Assembly: GCA_900542015.1 (NCBI GenBank)
Contig: UQLY01000007.1
Span: forward strand, 62,001 to 126,000
Direction of reading: 5' to 3'
Source: an uncultured Lachnospiraceae bacterium
GTDB taxonomy: Bacteria; Bacillota; Clostridia; Lachnospirales; Lachnospiraceae
Length of the DNA stretch: 64,000 nucleotides
Below the pieces are notes generated by a model that had not been told where the DNA came from, ran no database searches, and was given only the letters and a program-made list of their open reading frames with translations. The position numbers and the translations under genes are program-made. Below are positions 7,809 to 15,143 of the stretch, piece by piece (positions within the stretch are counted from its first letter, which is position 1; each line of letters begins with the position of its first letter).

Positions 7809-9809
7809 CTAACCGGGGAATGCTTCCAACTGTTCTGAAAGGCTTTCCCAGTCCCCGTAAAGCTGTTCCAAACGGTTATGCAGTCCGTCGGCTTCTTTGG
7901 AAAGCGCGGTCAGCTTTGCAACGTCTGTGGCGATATCGGGTTTTGCCATTTCCGATTCCAAATCTGTAATTTGGGCTTCGATTTCGGATATTTCCGTTTC
8001 CGCTTTTTGTAACGAGGATTCCAGTTTCCGGCGCTTTGCCTGCAGTTCCTTTTGTTCCTGCCAGCTTAGTTTTCCTTCGCTTATTTCGCCGGAGGATTCT
8101 GCAGCAAAAGAGCCAACAGAAGCGCCGTTCGATGGAAGGGCGGTGGGAGACGTCTTTAATGCTGCGGAAGCGGGGCTTGCGGAAATGGTATGATAACTGT
8201 CTCCGTGTTTTTCCAGATAATAATCATAATTGCCCAAATAGGAGACCAGCGTGCCGTTTTCCAGATCCAGAATCCTGTGCGCGGTCTGGTTGATAAAGTA
8301 ACGGTCGTGGGAAACGTAGAGAACCGTGCCTTCATAGCGGTTCAGCGCCTGCTCCAGGATCTCCTTGGAAGCAATATCTAAATGGTTGGTAGGTTCGTCC
8401 AGGATCAGAAAGTTGGCGGTTGATAACATCAGCTTGGCAAGGCTGACTCTGCCGCGTTCTCCGCCGCTTAGGGATTCAATTTTTTTATACACATCGTCTC
8501 CGGTAAAGAGAAAAGCGGCAAGGGTATTGCGGATTTCCGTTCCGGTAAGCGACGGGTAATCGTCGGAAATTTCGTCAAATACGGTTTTATCCATATGAAG
8601 GACGTGATGCTCCTGATCATAGTAGCCGACCTCCACATTGCTGCCAAGCTTAATCATGCCGCAGTCCGGCGTTACCAGATCGTTAATGATCTTTAAAATT
8701 GTGGTTTTTCCGGTTCCGTTTCTTCCGATGATGGCGACGTGTTCTCCGCGCTTGATATCCATATGAAGCCCACTGAAAAGAGTGTGGGAGCCGTAGGTTT
8801 TTTCCAGATTTTCCACGGTCAGCACGTCGTTTCCGCTCAGACGGGAAGGCGTGAGGGTAAAATTCATCTGTTTCACATCTTCAACGGGTTTTTCCAGTAC
8901 TTCCACCTTAGCAAGCGCCTTTTCCCGGCTTTCGGCGCGTTTGACGAATTTTTCGCGGTTAAAGGATTTTAATTTGGCGATGACTTCTTCCTGGTGCTTG
9001 ATTTCACGCTGTTGGTTTAAATATGCGTGCATGGCGCTGTTGCGGAGAATCTGTTTTTTTTCGGAATAGTCCGTATAGCTGCCGAGAAAGGTGGTTACCT
9101 TGCGGTTGTCGATTTCAATGATTTTAGTAACGATTTTATTTAAAAAGTAACGGTCGTGGGAGATCAGCACCACGGCGCCTTTATAATTTAACAGATAGTT
9201 TTCCAGCCAGCGGATGGAGTCCATGTCCAGATGGTTCGTAGGCTCGTCCAAAAAGATGATATCGGGATTGGACAAAAGAATTTTGCCGAGAGCGACCCTT
9301 GTTTTCTGACCGCCCGATAAAGCGGATATGGATTTGTCAAATTCGTCCTCCGTAAAACCAAGACCGGTTAAAACGCCGGCAATTTCGCTTTTATAGGCGT
9401 ATCCGTTTTCCAGGCTGAAAGTGTGGGTCAGCGTTTCGTAGCGTTCCATCAGCGCCTTTAATTCTTCTTCATCGGAAACGGTGTGCATCTTTGCTTCCAT
9501 GTCCCGCAGAGTTTCTTCCATTTTGATGATATGCGCCTTGGTGGTCAGTAACTCTTCGTAAATGGAATTATCCAAAGACATATCATCCTGGTGCTGGGCA
9601 AGATAACCGACGGTTTTGTCCTTCGCAAAGGTCACAACCCCCGTATCGGGCGTTTCCAGTCCCAGGATCATACGGACAAGGGTCGTTTTTCCGCAACCGT
9701 TGCTGCCGATGACAGCGGCTTTTTCATGTTCTTCAATATGGAAAGAGCAATGGGAAAACAACAGCTCTTCGTGAAAGGCTTTGGATAAATCGTGACAGGA
9801 TAAGATCAT
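7809..9809 (-). CDS. ABC-F family ATPase (YdiF/Uup-like)
   Basis: A soluble protein of about 666 residues with two ABC domains and no membrane segments. Domain one has Walker A GSNGCGKT (about residues 35-42), signature LSGGQKTR and DEPTNHLD; domain two repeats these as GRNGTGKT, LSGGERGR and DEPTNHLD. The linker between them and a C-terminal coiled coil (last about 90 residues, rich in Glu/Lys/Leu) match ABC-F factors that act on the ribosome. Most are housekeeping translation factors; some give antibiotic resistance, but nothing here shows that. I chose the ATG at 9809, which begins MILSCHDLS; a longer TTG start at 9863 would overlap its own promoter. Confidence 0.9.
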   Translation of the reverse strand: MILSCHDLSKAFHEELLFSHCSFHIEEHEKAAVIGSNGCGKTTLVRMILGLETPDTGVVTFAKDKTVGYLAQHQDDMSLDNSIYEELLTTKAHIIKMEETLRDMEAKMHTVSDEEELKALMERYETLTHTFSLENGYAYKSEIAGVLTGLGFTEDEFDKSISALSGGQKTRVALGKILLSNPDIIFLDEPTNHLDMDSIRWLENYLLNYKGAVVLISHDRYFLNKIVTKIIEIDNRKVTTFLGSYTDYSEKKQILRNSAMHAYLNQQREIKHQEEVIAKLKSFNREKFVKRAESREKALAKVEVLEKPVEDVKQMNFTLTPSRLSGNDVLTVENLEKTYGSHTLFSGLHMDIKRGEHVAIIGRNGTGKTTILKIINDLVTPDCGMIKLGSNVEVGYYDQEHHVLHMDKTVFDEISDDYPSLTGTEIRNTLAAFLFTGDDVYKKIESLSGGERGRVSLAKLMLSTANFLILDEPTNHLDIASKEILEQALNRYEGTVLYVSHDRYFINQTAHRILDLENGTLVSYLGNYDYYLEKHGDSYHTISASPASAALKTSPTALPSNGASVGSFAAESSGEISEGKLSWQEQKELQAKRRKLESSLQKAETEISEIEAQITDLESEMAKPDIATDVAKLTALSKEADGLHNRLEQLYGDWESLSEQLEAFPG

Positions 9810-9865
9810 GGCAACTGCAACTCCGTTTCTATCGTAATTTCTCATCAGTATTTCATACCTCAAAG

Positions 9866-9894
9866 ATTATACAGGATCGCAGAAAAAAAAGCCA
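9866..9894 (-). promoter_or_regulatory. Probable promoter of the ABC-F gene
   Basis: On the minus strand TGGCTT (9894-9889) is followed by 17 bases and a consensus TATAAT (9871-9866), the latter preceded by TG at a near-extended position. Transcription would begin near 9859, giving a leader of about 50 bases to the ATG at 9809. The -35 box is weak. Confidence 0.5.
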
Positions 9895-10040
9895 GAGCAA
9901 GAAAAAATATCATTTACAAATAATCATTGGAAAATCCCGTACTCCGCAATCGTGCATATTTAATAGCACATATTTGACGGAAGTATGTAGGACAGATTTT
10001 GCGGACATTCAAAATAAAAAGAATGCGGAGGTAACAGACA

Positions 10041-10082
10041 ATGGCAAAATCATTATTCGAGGAAATGGGCGGCAGAGAGTGA
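10041..10082 (+). pseudogene. TnpV stub (first residues of a transposon-encoded TnpV-like protein)
   Basis: A good ribosome site (GGAGG at 10027-10031) precedes an ATG encoding MAKSLFEEMGGRE and a stop. This closely resembles the N-terminus of TnpV-type proteins carried by clostridial transposons (M-x-x-S-L-F-E-x-x-G-G), normally about 110-130 residues. Here the frame ends after 13 codons, inside the arm of a terminator hairpin, so the gene is a relic. It lies in a 378-base stretch between the ABC-F start and the PadR gene that holds only transposon debris. Confidence 0.55.
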
Positions 10083-10103
10083 AGCTCTGCCGTTTTTCTT
10101 TTT
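10070..10103 (+). terminator. Intrinsic terminator after the TnpV stub
   Basis: CGGCAGAG (10070-10077) pairs with CTCTGCCG (10085-10092) around a 7-base loop and is followed by TTTTTCTTTTT. The left arm lies inside the 13-codon stub, which suggests a deletion joined the gene start directly to a terminator. Confidence 0.8.
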
Positions 10104-10130
10104 ATAAGTTATTGATTGAACAATTATCGC

Positions 10131-10175
10131 AGAGCCGATAAATCTGTGAGTTGTTCCACAGCTTATTGGCTCTTT
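10131..10175. terminator. Bidirectional terminator containing a KTR-gene 3' relic
   Basis: AGAGCC (10131-10136) pairs with GGCTCT (10168-10173), with inner pairing CTGTG/CACAG. The left arm overlaps a frame reading S-Q-S-R-stop at 10127-10141, the same ending as KTR zinc-ribbon genes (…KTQSR-stop) found at 11698-11709. It is also the end of transcription for the minus-strand PadR gene. It therefore appears to be a second relic of the 3' end plus terminator of a transposon KTR gene. Confidence 0.55.
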
Positions 10176-10187
10176 CATGTATTTATA

Positions 10188-10724
10188 CTAATCGTTTTTA
10201 CTACAGCTATCAAGCAAATGGTTTGTTCCTGTTATTTCCGCATCTACTAAGTCAATCATTCTTTTTACATTTGCGGAGTGAATCGCAGAAACTTCATTCT
10301 CCCATAATGGATTAACTTGTTTTTCAATTCCTGCACGGTATTTTTGTAGGACAGTAAGGCGTTTCTGTAAAAGCTCCTGTTGTTCCTCTGGCGAAAATGT
10401 ATTCAAGAAAAATGCGGCAATAGAAAAAATGTTTGTATCGTAATTGAATTGTAAGACGGATGCTTTTAGCGTAGCTATAAACTCGTCTTTTCCTTTATCA
10501 GAAAGACTATAAACGGTACGGTCTGGCATATTTCCGACTTTCTCGATTGTACCTAATATGTATTCCTTTTTTTCGAGAGTTTTCAGCGTAGAATATACGG
10601 TTGAATCAGCGATATTAAACCACCATTTTACATTCATGTAGTTTAAGAGCTTTATTATCTCATATGCGTTAAGCGGTTTTTCATAAATAAGTCCTAAAAG
10701 CATTGTGGCAGGTTTTGATAACAT
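10188..10724 (-). CDS. PadR-family transcriptional regulator
   Basis: About 178 residues. The N-terminal half is a PadR winged helix: ILGLIYEKPLNAYEI-type opening (here MLLGLIYEKPLNAYEI), then DSTVYSTLKTLEKKEYI as the recognition helix region and a wing ending TVYSLSDKGKDEF. The C-terminal helices are the dimerisation region of the longer Vir/AphA-like subgroup. The ATG at 10724 (MLSKPATM) has AAGGAGG upstream and is preferred over an earlier ATG at 10757. PadR proteins usually repress an adjacent transporter or resistance gene in response to a small molecule; here the divergent neighbours are debris and a HEAT-repeat gene. Confidence 0.85.
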   Translation of the reverse strand: MLSKPATMLLGLIYEKPLNAYEIIKLLNYMNVKWWFNIADSTVYSTLKTLEKKEYILGTIEKVGNMPDRTVYSLSDKGKDEFIATLKASVLQFNYDTNIFSIAAFFLNTFSPEEQQELLQKRLTVLQKYRAGIEKQVNPLWENEVSAIHSANVKRMIDLVDAEITGTNHLLDSCSKND

Positions 10725-10772
10725 ACAGTTTCCTCCTTGACATTTTATTGTATTCACAGTACTTTATATATA

Positions 10773-10796
10773 TAGTAGTTTTTATAAACACTACTA
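10773..10796. promoter_or_regulatory. Inverted repeat upstream of the PadR gene, probable operator
   Basis: TAGTAGT (10773-10779) and ACTACTA (10790-10796) form a 7-bp inverted repeat with a 10-base spacer, next to a TATATATATA run. PadR dimers commonly bind inverted repeats in their own promoters, so autoregulation is likely. The repeat also faces the small genes on the plus strand. Confidence 0.45.
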
Positions 10797-10845
10797 TTCT
10801 ACCGCAGTAAAATTATAAATGGAATACCGGAAAAGGAGGTTTTTT

Positions 10846-10944
10846 ATGCCACAGCTTAATAAAGGCGGTAAATTTGTATTTGGTCTTTCTGTTATACGCT
10901 CAGATTTAACAATCCATGAGCAACTTGTTCTTTTAGAGCGATAG
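10846..10944 (+). pseudogene. Small truncated ORF with transposon-cargo N-terminus
   Basis: An AAAAGGAGG ribosome site precedes an ATG for a 32-residue product beginning MPQLNKGGKFVFGLSVI. This start resembles small AbrB/SpoVT-like cargo proteins of clostridial transposons, which are normally two to three times longer. The reading frame jumps to an unrelated tail (LTIHEQLVLLER), suggesting an internal deletion. It is translated just before the KTR fragment. Confidence 0.4.
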
Positions 10945-10956
10945 TGAGGTATTAAA

Positions 10957-11022
10957 ATGACAAAAATAGAATGGATACTCTGTCCCGTTTGTGGCAATAA
11001 AACTTCAAGTAACGGTCATTGA
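10957..11022 (+). pseudogene. Cysteine-rich KTR protein, N-terminal fragment
   Basis: The 21-residue frame begins MTKIEWILCPVCGNKT, the hallmark start of the KTR zinc-ribbon protein of Tn916/Tn1549-type conjugative elements (about 60 residues, ending KTQSR). The first CxxC pair is present; the second half is missing. The matching C-terminal end reappears about 690 bases downstream as the tail of the HEAT-repeat ORF, so the KTR gene seems to be split by an insertion. Confidence 0.6.
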
Positions 11023-11070
11023 AGATTTTGATAAAAAGCGAGATGATAAGGAAAGGTCAAAACAACGCTT

Positions 11071-11709
11071 ATGGATGAAAAATTATATCGTGAATTAGGT
11101 CAACTGACAAAAGATAAAACTATTTGGAAACAAAATATCCCCTATGTAGCTTCTTTACTTAAAAATCAATCCCCTAAAATAACGGCTAAAGCAATGTGGT
11201 TGCTTGGAGAGATGGGATTGATATATCCGCAGGAAATCGCACCATATACAAAAGAAATTGCTTCTTTTATCATTTCGGAAAATGACTTATTAAGAGAGCG
11301 TACCGCTAATGCTTTAGGACGAATTGGCAGAGCAGATTACAAGCTTGTTGCCCCTTATTTTAGGGAACTATTTATTTTGGCAGGAGATAAAAGCCCTAAT
11401 GTACGGTTGAGTTTTATATGGGCTTCTGAAAACATTGCGACAAATACACCAACGGTGTATGAAGATTGTTTGCCAATATTTGCAGAGCTTCTTAACGATG
11501 AAAACGAAAGAGTCCGAATAGAAGCACCAGAGATGTTTCGGGTGTTAGGAAAACGAAAGCCTGAGTTTGTGCGACCATATTTAGAAAAATTAGAATATAT
11601 AGCAACGCACGATGAGGTTAGCGTAGTTCGTATTCACGCTAAAGGGGCAATTAAAGCTACATTATCTAAAACCATCAAAGAGCCGGACGCTAAGACGCAG
11701 AGCCGATGA
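11071..11709 (+). CDS. HEAT-repeat protein with a KTR-derived tail
   Basis: A 212-residue all-helical protein with HEAT/PBS-lyase-type repeats (for example SPKITAKAMWLLGEMGLIYP, LLRERTANALGRIGRADYKL and SPNVRLSFIWASENIA), a fold used for protein binding. It starts at an ATG with AAGGAAAGG upstream. The last 12 or so residues, IKEPDAKTQSR, do not look like a HEAT repeat and match the C-terminus of KTR zinc-ribbon proteins, whose N-terminus lies at 10957-11022. The protein body is intact and may be functional; its partner is unknown. The divergent PadR gene may regulate it. It is AT-rich like the rest of this accessory stretch. Confidence 0.75.
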   Translation: MDEKLYRELGQLTKDKTIWKQNIPYVASLLKNQSPKITAKAMWLLGEMGLIYPQEIAPYTKEIASFIISENDLLRERTANALGRIGRADYKLVAPYFRELFILAGDKSPNVRLSFIWASENIATNTPTVYEDCLPIFAELLNDENERVRIEAPEMFRVLGKRKPEFVRPYLEKLEYIATHDEVSVVRIHAKGAIKATLSKTIKEPDAKTQSR

Positions 11710-11756
11710 ACTGGTGAGGATTGAAACTTCACAGCTCACCGGCTCTATTCTTTTAT
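11699..11756 (+). terminator. Terminator of the transposon cargo region
   Basis: AGAGCC (11699-11704) and GGTGAG (11713-11718) pair with CTCACC and GGCTCT (11735-11746), followed by ATTCTTTT. The left arm overlaps the last codons of the HEAT ORF, as is typical for the end of KTR genes, and has the same layout as the hairpin at 10131-10175. Confidence 0.75.
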
Positions 11757-11810
11757 ACAGCATGAGCAGGACAAGCCTGCTTCTGGCGTTAGGTGTCGTT
11801 CCCCGCCTTT

Positions 11811-11844
11811 CAATCTGAATTTTCACTCAAAAAAATTCAGATTG
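11811..11844 (+). promoter_or_regulatory. 13-bp leader hairpin next to a ribosome site
   Basis: CAATCTGAATTTT (11811-11823) and AAAATTCAGATTG (11832-11844) form a perfect stem with an 8-base loop. It ends one base before the GGAGG ribosome site of the next gene. It could protect or limit access to the site; there is no U-run, so it is not a terminator. Confidence 0.5.
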
Positions 11845-11856
11845 GAGGTAAAGGAC

Positions 11857-12315
11857 GTGGCGTACAATCACGGACGGGAAGAAAGGAAATGGCGGCTTTG
11901 GAAAGAAGCCGAGGAAATAGTTTTGAGGGAGCATGGTGTTTCGGAACGTATCATTGAGGAAATCCGCATATATGACAGGGCGGAATTTAATTCCAACAGG
12001 AGGTTTTACCGCCGCATGAATGATGTTGCGGAGTATCTGGAGGAAATGGCGGATATCGAGCCGCAGCCAGAGATACATTCCGTTGAAGATTTGTTAAACG
12101 AAATCGAAAACGAAAGTCTGCATCGGGTATTGCTTACGGTGGACAGGCGTACTCTGCTCATTTATAGACAAAGCCTACACGCTCCGAGAGGAAAGCGTTC
12201 AAAGCATTACCCACTATTACATCAGCTTTACGGACAGCGCAGGAGCATTTCAGGATTTAGAAGTATCGGAAACATTGTATTTAGAGTTTCGGCAGTTGGA
12301 ACGGAAAAACCGTAA
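11857..12315 (+). CDS. Transposon sigma-like protein, N-terminal part fused out of frame
   Basis: The GTG at 11857, nine bases after GGAGG, begins V-AYNHGREERKWRLWKEAEE, the start of small sigma-70-like proteins found on Tn1549-type elements. The family-like sequence continues to about residue 98 (ESLHRVLLTVDRRTL). After that the frame gives an Arg/His-rich tail with no resemblance, while the +1 frame continues with a different sigma-like protein. The most likely event is a deletion that joined the front of one gene to the middle of the next with a frame change, so this product probably lacks its DNA-binding region 4. Confidence 0.55.
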   Translation: MAYNHGREERKWRLWKEAEEIVLREHGVSERIIEEIRIYDRAEFNSNRRFYRRMNDVAEYLEEMADIEPQPEIHSVEDLLNEIENESLHRVLLTVDRRTLLIYRQSLHAPRGKRSKHYPLLHQLYGQRRSISGFRSIGNIVFRVSAVGTEKP

Positions 12316-12628
12316 CCTACAACAATCCGACCAAAGGCATAAAGAGCATAACGAGGTCTATGAGGAAACGCTGAACAGGCGGGCGGTATTCAAGCCGAAA
12401 GGCGTTGAGGAGCTTATCATGGAAGCGGAACTCTCCGAGTTATTGCACAAGACGATAGACAGTCTGCCAGAAATTCAACGGCGGCGTTTCCTGCTCTATT
12501 ATGAGTACGATTATAACTATTACCAAATCGGGGCAATGGAACATTGTACCGCTTCTTCGGTGGGTAAATCTATTTGTATCGCAAAGGAAAAGGTCAAGGC
12601 ACAGATGAAAAAATATCTCTGTGCTTGA
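12275..12628 (+). pseudogene. Sigma-70-like protein, remaining C-terminal part
   Basis: The first ATG in this frame is at 12275, giving 117 residues, but family-like sequence is already readable without a start from about 12150 (SFIDKAYTLREESVQ and onward). The C-terminal half (about residues 50-115) has the layout of sigma region 4: LPEIQRRRFLLYYEYDYNYYQIGAMEHCTASSVG, helix-turn-helix, then basic helix. The original start appears lost in the deletion that fused it to the preceding gene. The ATG at 12275 lacks a clear ribosome site, so expression is doubtful. Confidence 0.5.
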
Positions 12629-12714
12629 CCGATAGGAATATTGCCCTTGTATCTTCGGATATGAGGGTATTTTTCTTATTTGTTCTCTAATGGAATTTGG
12701 CAGAAGGAAGAGAA

Positions 12715-12893
12715 GCAGAAACAGGAGGCTGCCGCATGGATCAAAACGGTACGGATCAAAGGAAACCTTTGCAAAAACGCCGGTACTTAATCCGCGTATT
12801 TTGCGGATTTACGTACCGCTGCGTTTTTGTAGAGCGAAAGCGTGTTTCCGGATCCGTACCGTTTTGATCCATGCGGCAGCCCCTGTTTCGGCA
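12715..12893 (+). repeat. Structured repeat element, copy B
   Basis: This copy has the longest nearly perfect outer stem: about 50 bases at 12715-12766 pair with 12844-12893 with only a few mismatches. The core holds AAAAACGC/GCGTTTTT (12773-12780 with 12821-12828), CGGTAC/GTACCG (12781-12786 with 12813-12818), AATCCGC/GCGGATT (12789-12795 with 12803-12809), the GCGAAAGC mini-hairpin (12834-12841) and GGAAAC/GTTTCC. It fills most of the 311 bases between the sigma relic and the converging CAP-protein gene. No U-run follows the right arm. Confidence 0.85.
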
Positions 12894-12939
12894 ATCCTTA
12901 TTTCCGATAAACCTATTAGGTGCGCTGCGCTTCTGTGAT

Positions 12940-13605
12940 TTAGTAAGTAAACAACTGTACCCAGTAATTTACCCCGTTGGCGTCCTGATAGTAGCCGACG
13001 CCGATGTTTTTGAAGTTTTTATTCAGAATGTTTGCGCGGTGTCCCTCGCTGTTCATCCAGCCGTTCATGACCTGTTCGGGAGATTTCTGTCCCCAGGCGA
13101 TATTTTCGCCGCTTCCGCGGTAGGAAACGCCCTGTTCCTTTAAGGCGCTGCTAAAATTGCTTCCGTCGGGTCTGGTATGGGAAAAACTTTGTTTGATTTC
13201 CTTCGCCCTTACGTTTGCGGCTGCGGTAATTTCCGCGTTTACCTCAAGCGCCGGCAAGCCTGCTTTTGCGCGCTCTTCGTTGACAAGCGCTGCGACCTGC
13301 TCCGCATAGGAGAGAGCCGTTTCGTCCGCAGGTCCGTTATCGGGCGCGGAGGTGCCGGGCGAAGAAATATCGGGAGTCTGCGTTCCGGAGTTATCCGTTG
13401 AAGGCAGATCCGGGGTGTCCGTCGGCGAATCCGGCGCGGTTGTGCCCGGGATGTTGATATCGGGACAGAAAGTTCCGACATATATCTGATAACAGCCATT
13501 GGATGCAACTTTGGTTAAGCCTGCCGCATGTGCGGTAAGAGGCGTACCAAATACCGTAATTGCCGTTGCCAATAGAGCCATGGATAATAAAGTTCTTTTT
13601 TTCAT
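12940..13605 (-). CDS. Secreted CAP/SCP-domain protein (YkwD-like)
   Basis: A 221-residue protein with a Sec signal peptide (MKKRTLLSMALLATAITVFG, then cleavage near AHA). Residues about 45-95 are a Pro/Ser/Thr/Asp-rich linker. The last 125 residues are a bacterial CAP domain: VAALVNEERAKAGLPALEVN, FSHTRPDGSNF, YRGSGENIAWG, and GHRANILNKNFKNIGVGYY. CAP proteins of this type are exported and in some bacteria act on or sense the spore or cell envelope; the biochemical role is unproven. The start has AGGAGG just upstream. It is monocistronic and divergent from rex. Confidence 0.9.
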   Translation of the reverse strand: MKKRTLLSMALLATAITVFGTPLTAHAAGLTKVASNGCYQIYVGTFCPDINIPGTTAPDSPTDTPDLPSTDNSGTQTPDISSPGTSAPDNGPADETALSYAEQVAALVNEERAKAGLPALEVNAEITAAANVRAKEIKQSFSHTRPDGSNFSSALKEQGVSYRGSGENIAWGQKSPEQVMNGWMNSEGHRANILNKNFKNIGVGYYQDANGVNYWVQLFTY

Positions 13606-13734
13606 TTCACTTCCTCCTTAAATGTTACATAATTGTTACGAAAATGATACTAACATGTTACGTGCTAAAAAGCTACCGGGAATGATTTCCATCTGCGGAA
13701 TAGGAAAACGCGTCGTAAACCGGGGAGAAAAACT

Positions 13735-13763
13735 TTGACATACTTTTAACAGAAAGCTATAAT
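13735..13763 (+). promoter_or_regulatory. Promoter of the rex operon
   Basis: TTGACA (13735-13740), 17 bases, TATAAT (13758-13763): a full consensus housekeeping promoter. It lies 31 bases before the GTG start of rex, in the 188-base divergent gap with the CAP gene. Confidence 0.85.
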
Positions 13764-13793
13764 AAAATTATCTTTTTTTAGGGGGCAATTACT

Positions 13794-14459
13794 GTGGAAG
13801 AAAAAGGTATTTCACAGGCTGTAATAAGCCGCTTACCAAGGTATTTCAGATATTTGGGAGAATTGAAGGATAAAGGACAGGAACGGGTTTCCTCTCAGGA
13901 GTTAAGCGAGATTATGAAGGTGACCGCGTCCCAGATCAGACAGGACTTTAATAATTTCGGCGGATTCGGTCAGCAGGGCTACGGATATAACGTAGAATAT
14001 CTGTACACGGAAATCGGAAAAATCCTCGGTCTGGACCAGAAGCATCATCTGGTGCTGATCGGCGCGGGCAATCTGGGACAGGCAATCGCCAACTATATGA
14101 ATTTTGAAAAACGGGGATTTTTAATCCGCGGAATTTTTGATATCAATCCCGGGCTGATCGGGAAAAAGGTACGGGACATTGAAGTGCGTCCCATGGAAGA
14201 GCTGGAAGCATTTATCAGGGAACACGATATCGATATCGGTGTACTGACCATACCGAAAACGGCGGCGGTAGACGTGGCTAATCGTCTGGTAAAATGCGGA
14301 ATCAAGGCGATCTGGAATTTTGCCCATGTGGACTTAAATGTTCCGGAAGGGGTCCTTGTGGAAAACGTGCATTTATCGGACAGCCTGATGAAGTTATCCT
14401 ACAATATTAACCGTTACGAAGCGTCAAAGGACCAGCAGGCAACGAAGGGCGGACGATGA
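13794..14459 (+). CDS. rex: Redox-sensing transcriptional repressor Rex
   Basis: A 221-residue NADH/NAD sensor. The N-terminal winged helix ends with SQIRQDFNNFGGFGQQGYGY, the Rex DNA-recognition signature, and the Rossmann domain has LIGAGNLGQAIANY (about residues 86-99). Rex represses fermentation and NADH-consuming genes when NAD is high and releases DNA when NADH rises. The start is a GTG preceded by AGGGGG. It heads a group that also contains the NAD(P)HX repair enzyme, so redox control and nicotinamide repair are physically linked here. Confidence 0.95.
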   Translation: MEEKGISQAVISRLPRYFRYLGELKDKGQERVSSQELSEIMKVTASQIRQDFNNFGGFGQQGYGYNVEYLYTEIGKILGLDQKHHLVLIGAGNLGQAIANYMNFEKRGFLIRGIFDINPGLIGKKVRDIEVRPMEELEAFIREHDIDIGVLTIPKTAAVDVANRLVKCGIKAIWNFAHVDLNVPEGVLVENVHLSDSLMKLSYNINRYEASKDQQATKGGR

Positions 14460-14486
14460 AGAGCGGATGATAAAGAAGGTGGTTTT

Positions 14487-15143
14487 GTGGCAAAAAGTGA
14501 AGATTTCTTTCAAGAGGCACTGGATGGGAAAAAGCTGCCGATACTGACGTTGGATCATAAATGGCACCTGCTTTTTTCCCGGAATGACCAACAAAATAAA
14601 AAGATCGCAAGGCTTTCCAAAGAATTAAACGAACTGCTGGCAAGGCAGGGAGGGCTGAACAACGATATTAAGGAGATCCGGAGGCTGAAGGCAAAGCTGA
14701 TGGAGGAGATCGTCTCCGGCATGGACGGGACGACACTGACGCCGAAGGATATGGAGGACCACAAGCGCCTGGTCAATGAATGCAACGAAAAGTTAGAGGC
14801 ATGTCAGGACGAACTGCTGGAGCTGCCCCGGGAAATCGAAAGGGTCAATTACGAACTGATGCTCGCCACCATGGAGGTCTGTTACGATACCCTGAAAAGC
14901 AATACGCAAAAGATTGACGAAATCGGCGAATGGATCAGCAAAATTCGTGTGGAATTAAAAAAGAACGTCATAAGAAAGCAGGAAATGGAATGGCTCAATC
15001 AGGAAATGTATTCCTATATGCACGACATTTTCGGACCGGACGTGATTGAAATTTTTGATATGAAATACGATCCCGAGGAAAGTATCTTAAAGAAAGCGGC
15101 GGATACCGGACCGGAGGAACAGAAAGAAGGGAACCAATCGTGA
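14487..15143 (+). CDS. Coiled-coil protein of unknown function
   Basis: I do not recognise a family. The 218-residue product has no signal peptide or membrane segment and is dominated by helix-forming Glu/Lys/Leu stretches with heptad-like spacing from about residue 28 to 165 (NKKIARLSKELNELLARQ and onward), so a cytoplasmic coiled coil is likely. The GTG start follows AAGGTGG. It overlaps the start of nnr by four bases (GTGA), which means translational coupling and suggests a related or at least co-produced function. Confidence 0.75.
   Translation: MAKSEDFFQEALDGKKLPILTLDHKWHLLFSRNDQQNKKIARLSKELNELLARQGGLNNDIKEIRRLKAKLMEEIVSGMDGTTLTPKDMEDHKRLVNECNEKLEACQDELLELPREIERVNYELMLATMEVCYDTLKSNTQKIDEIGEWISKIRVELKKNVIRKQEMEWLNQEMYSYMHDIFGPDVIEIFDMKYDPEESILKKAADTGPEEQKEGNQS

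Noticed and set aside
12690..12938. Short plus-strand frame through repeat copy B
   Set aside because: It only reads through the inverted arms of the structured repeat and lacks a ribosome site.
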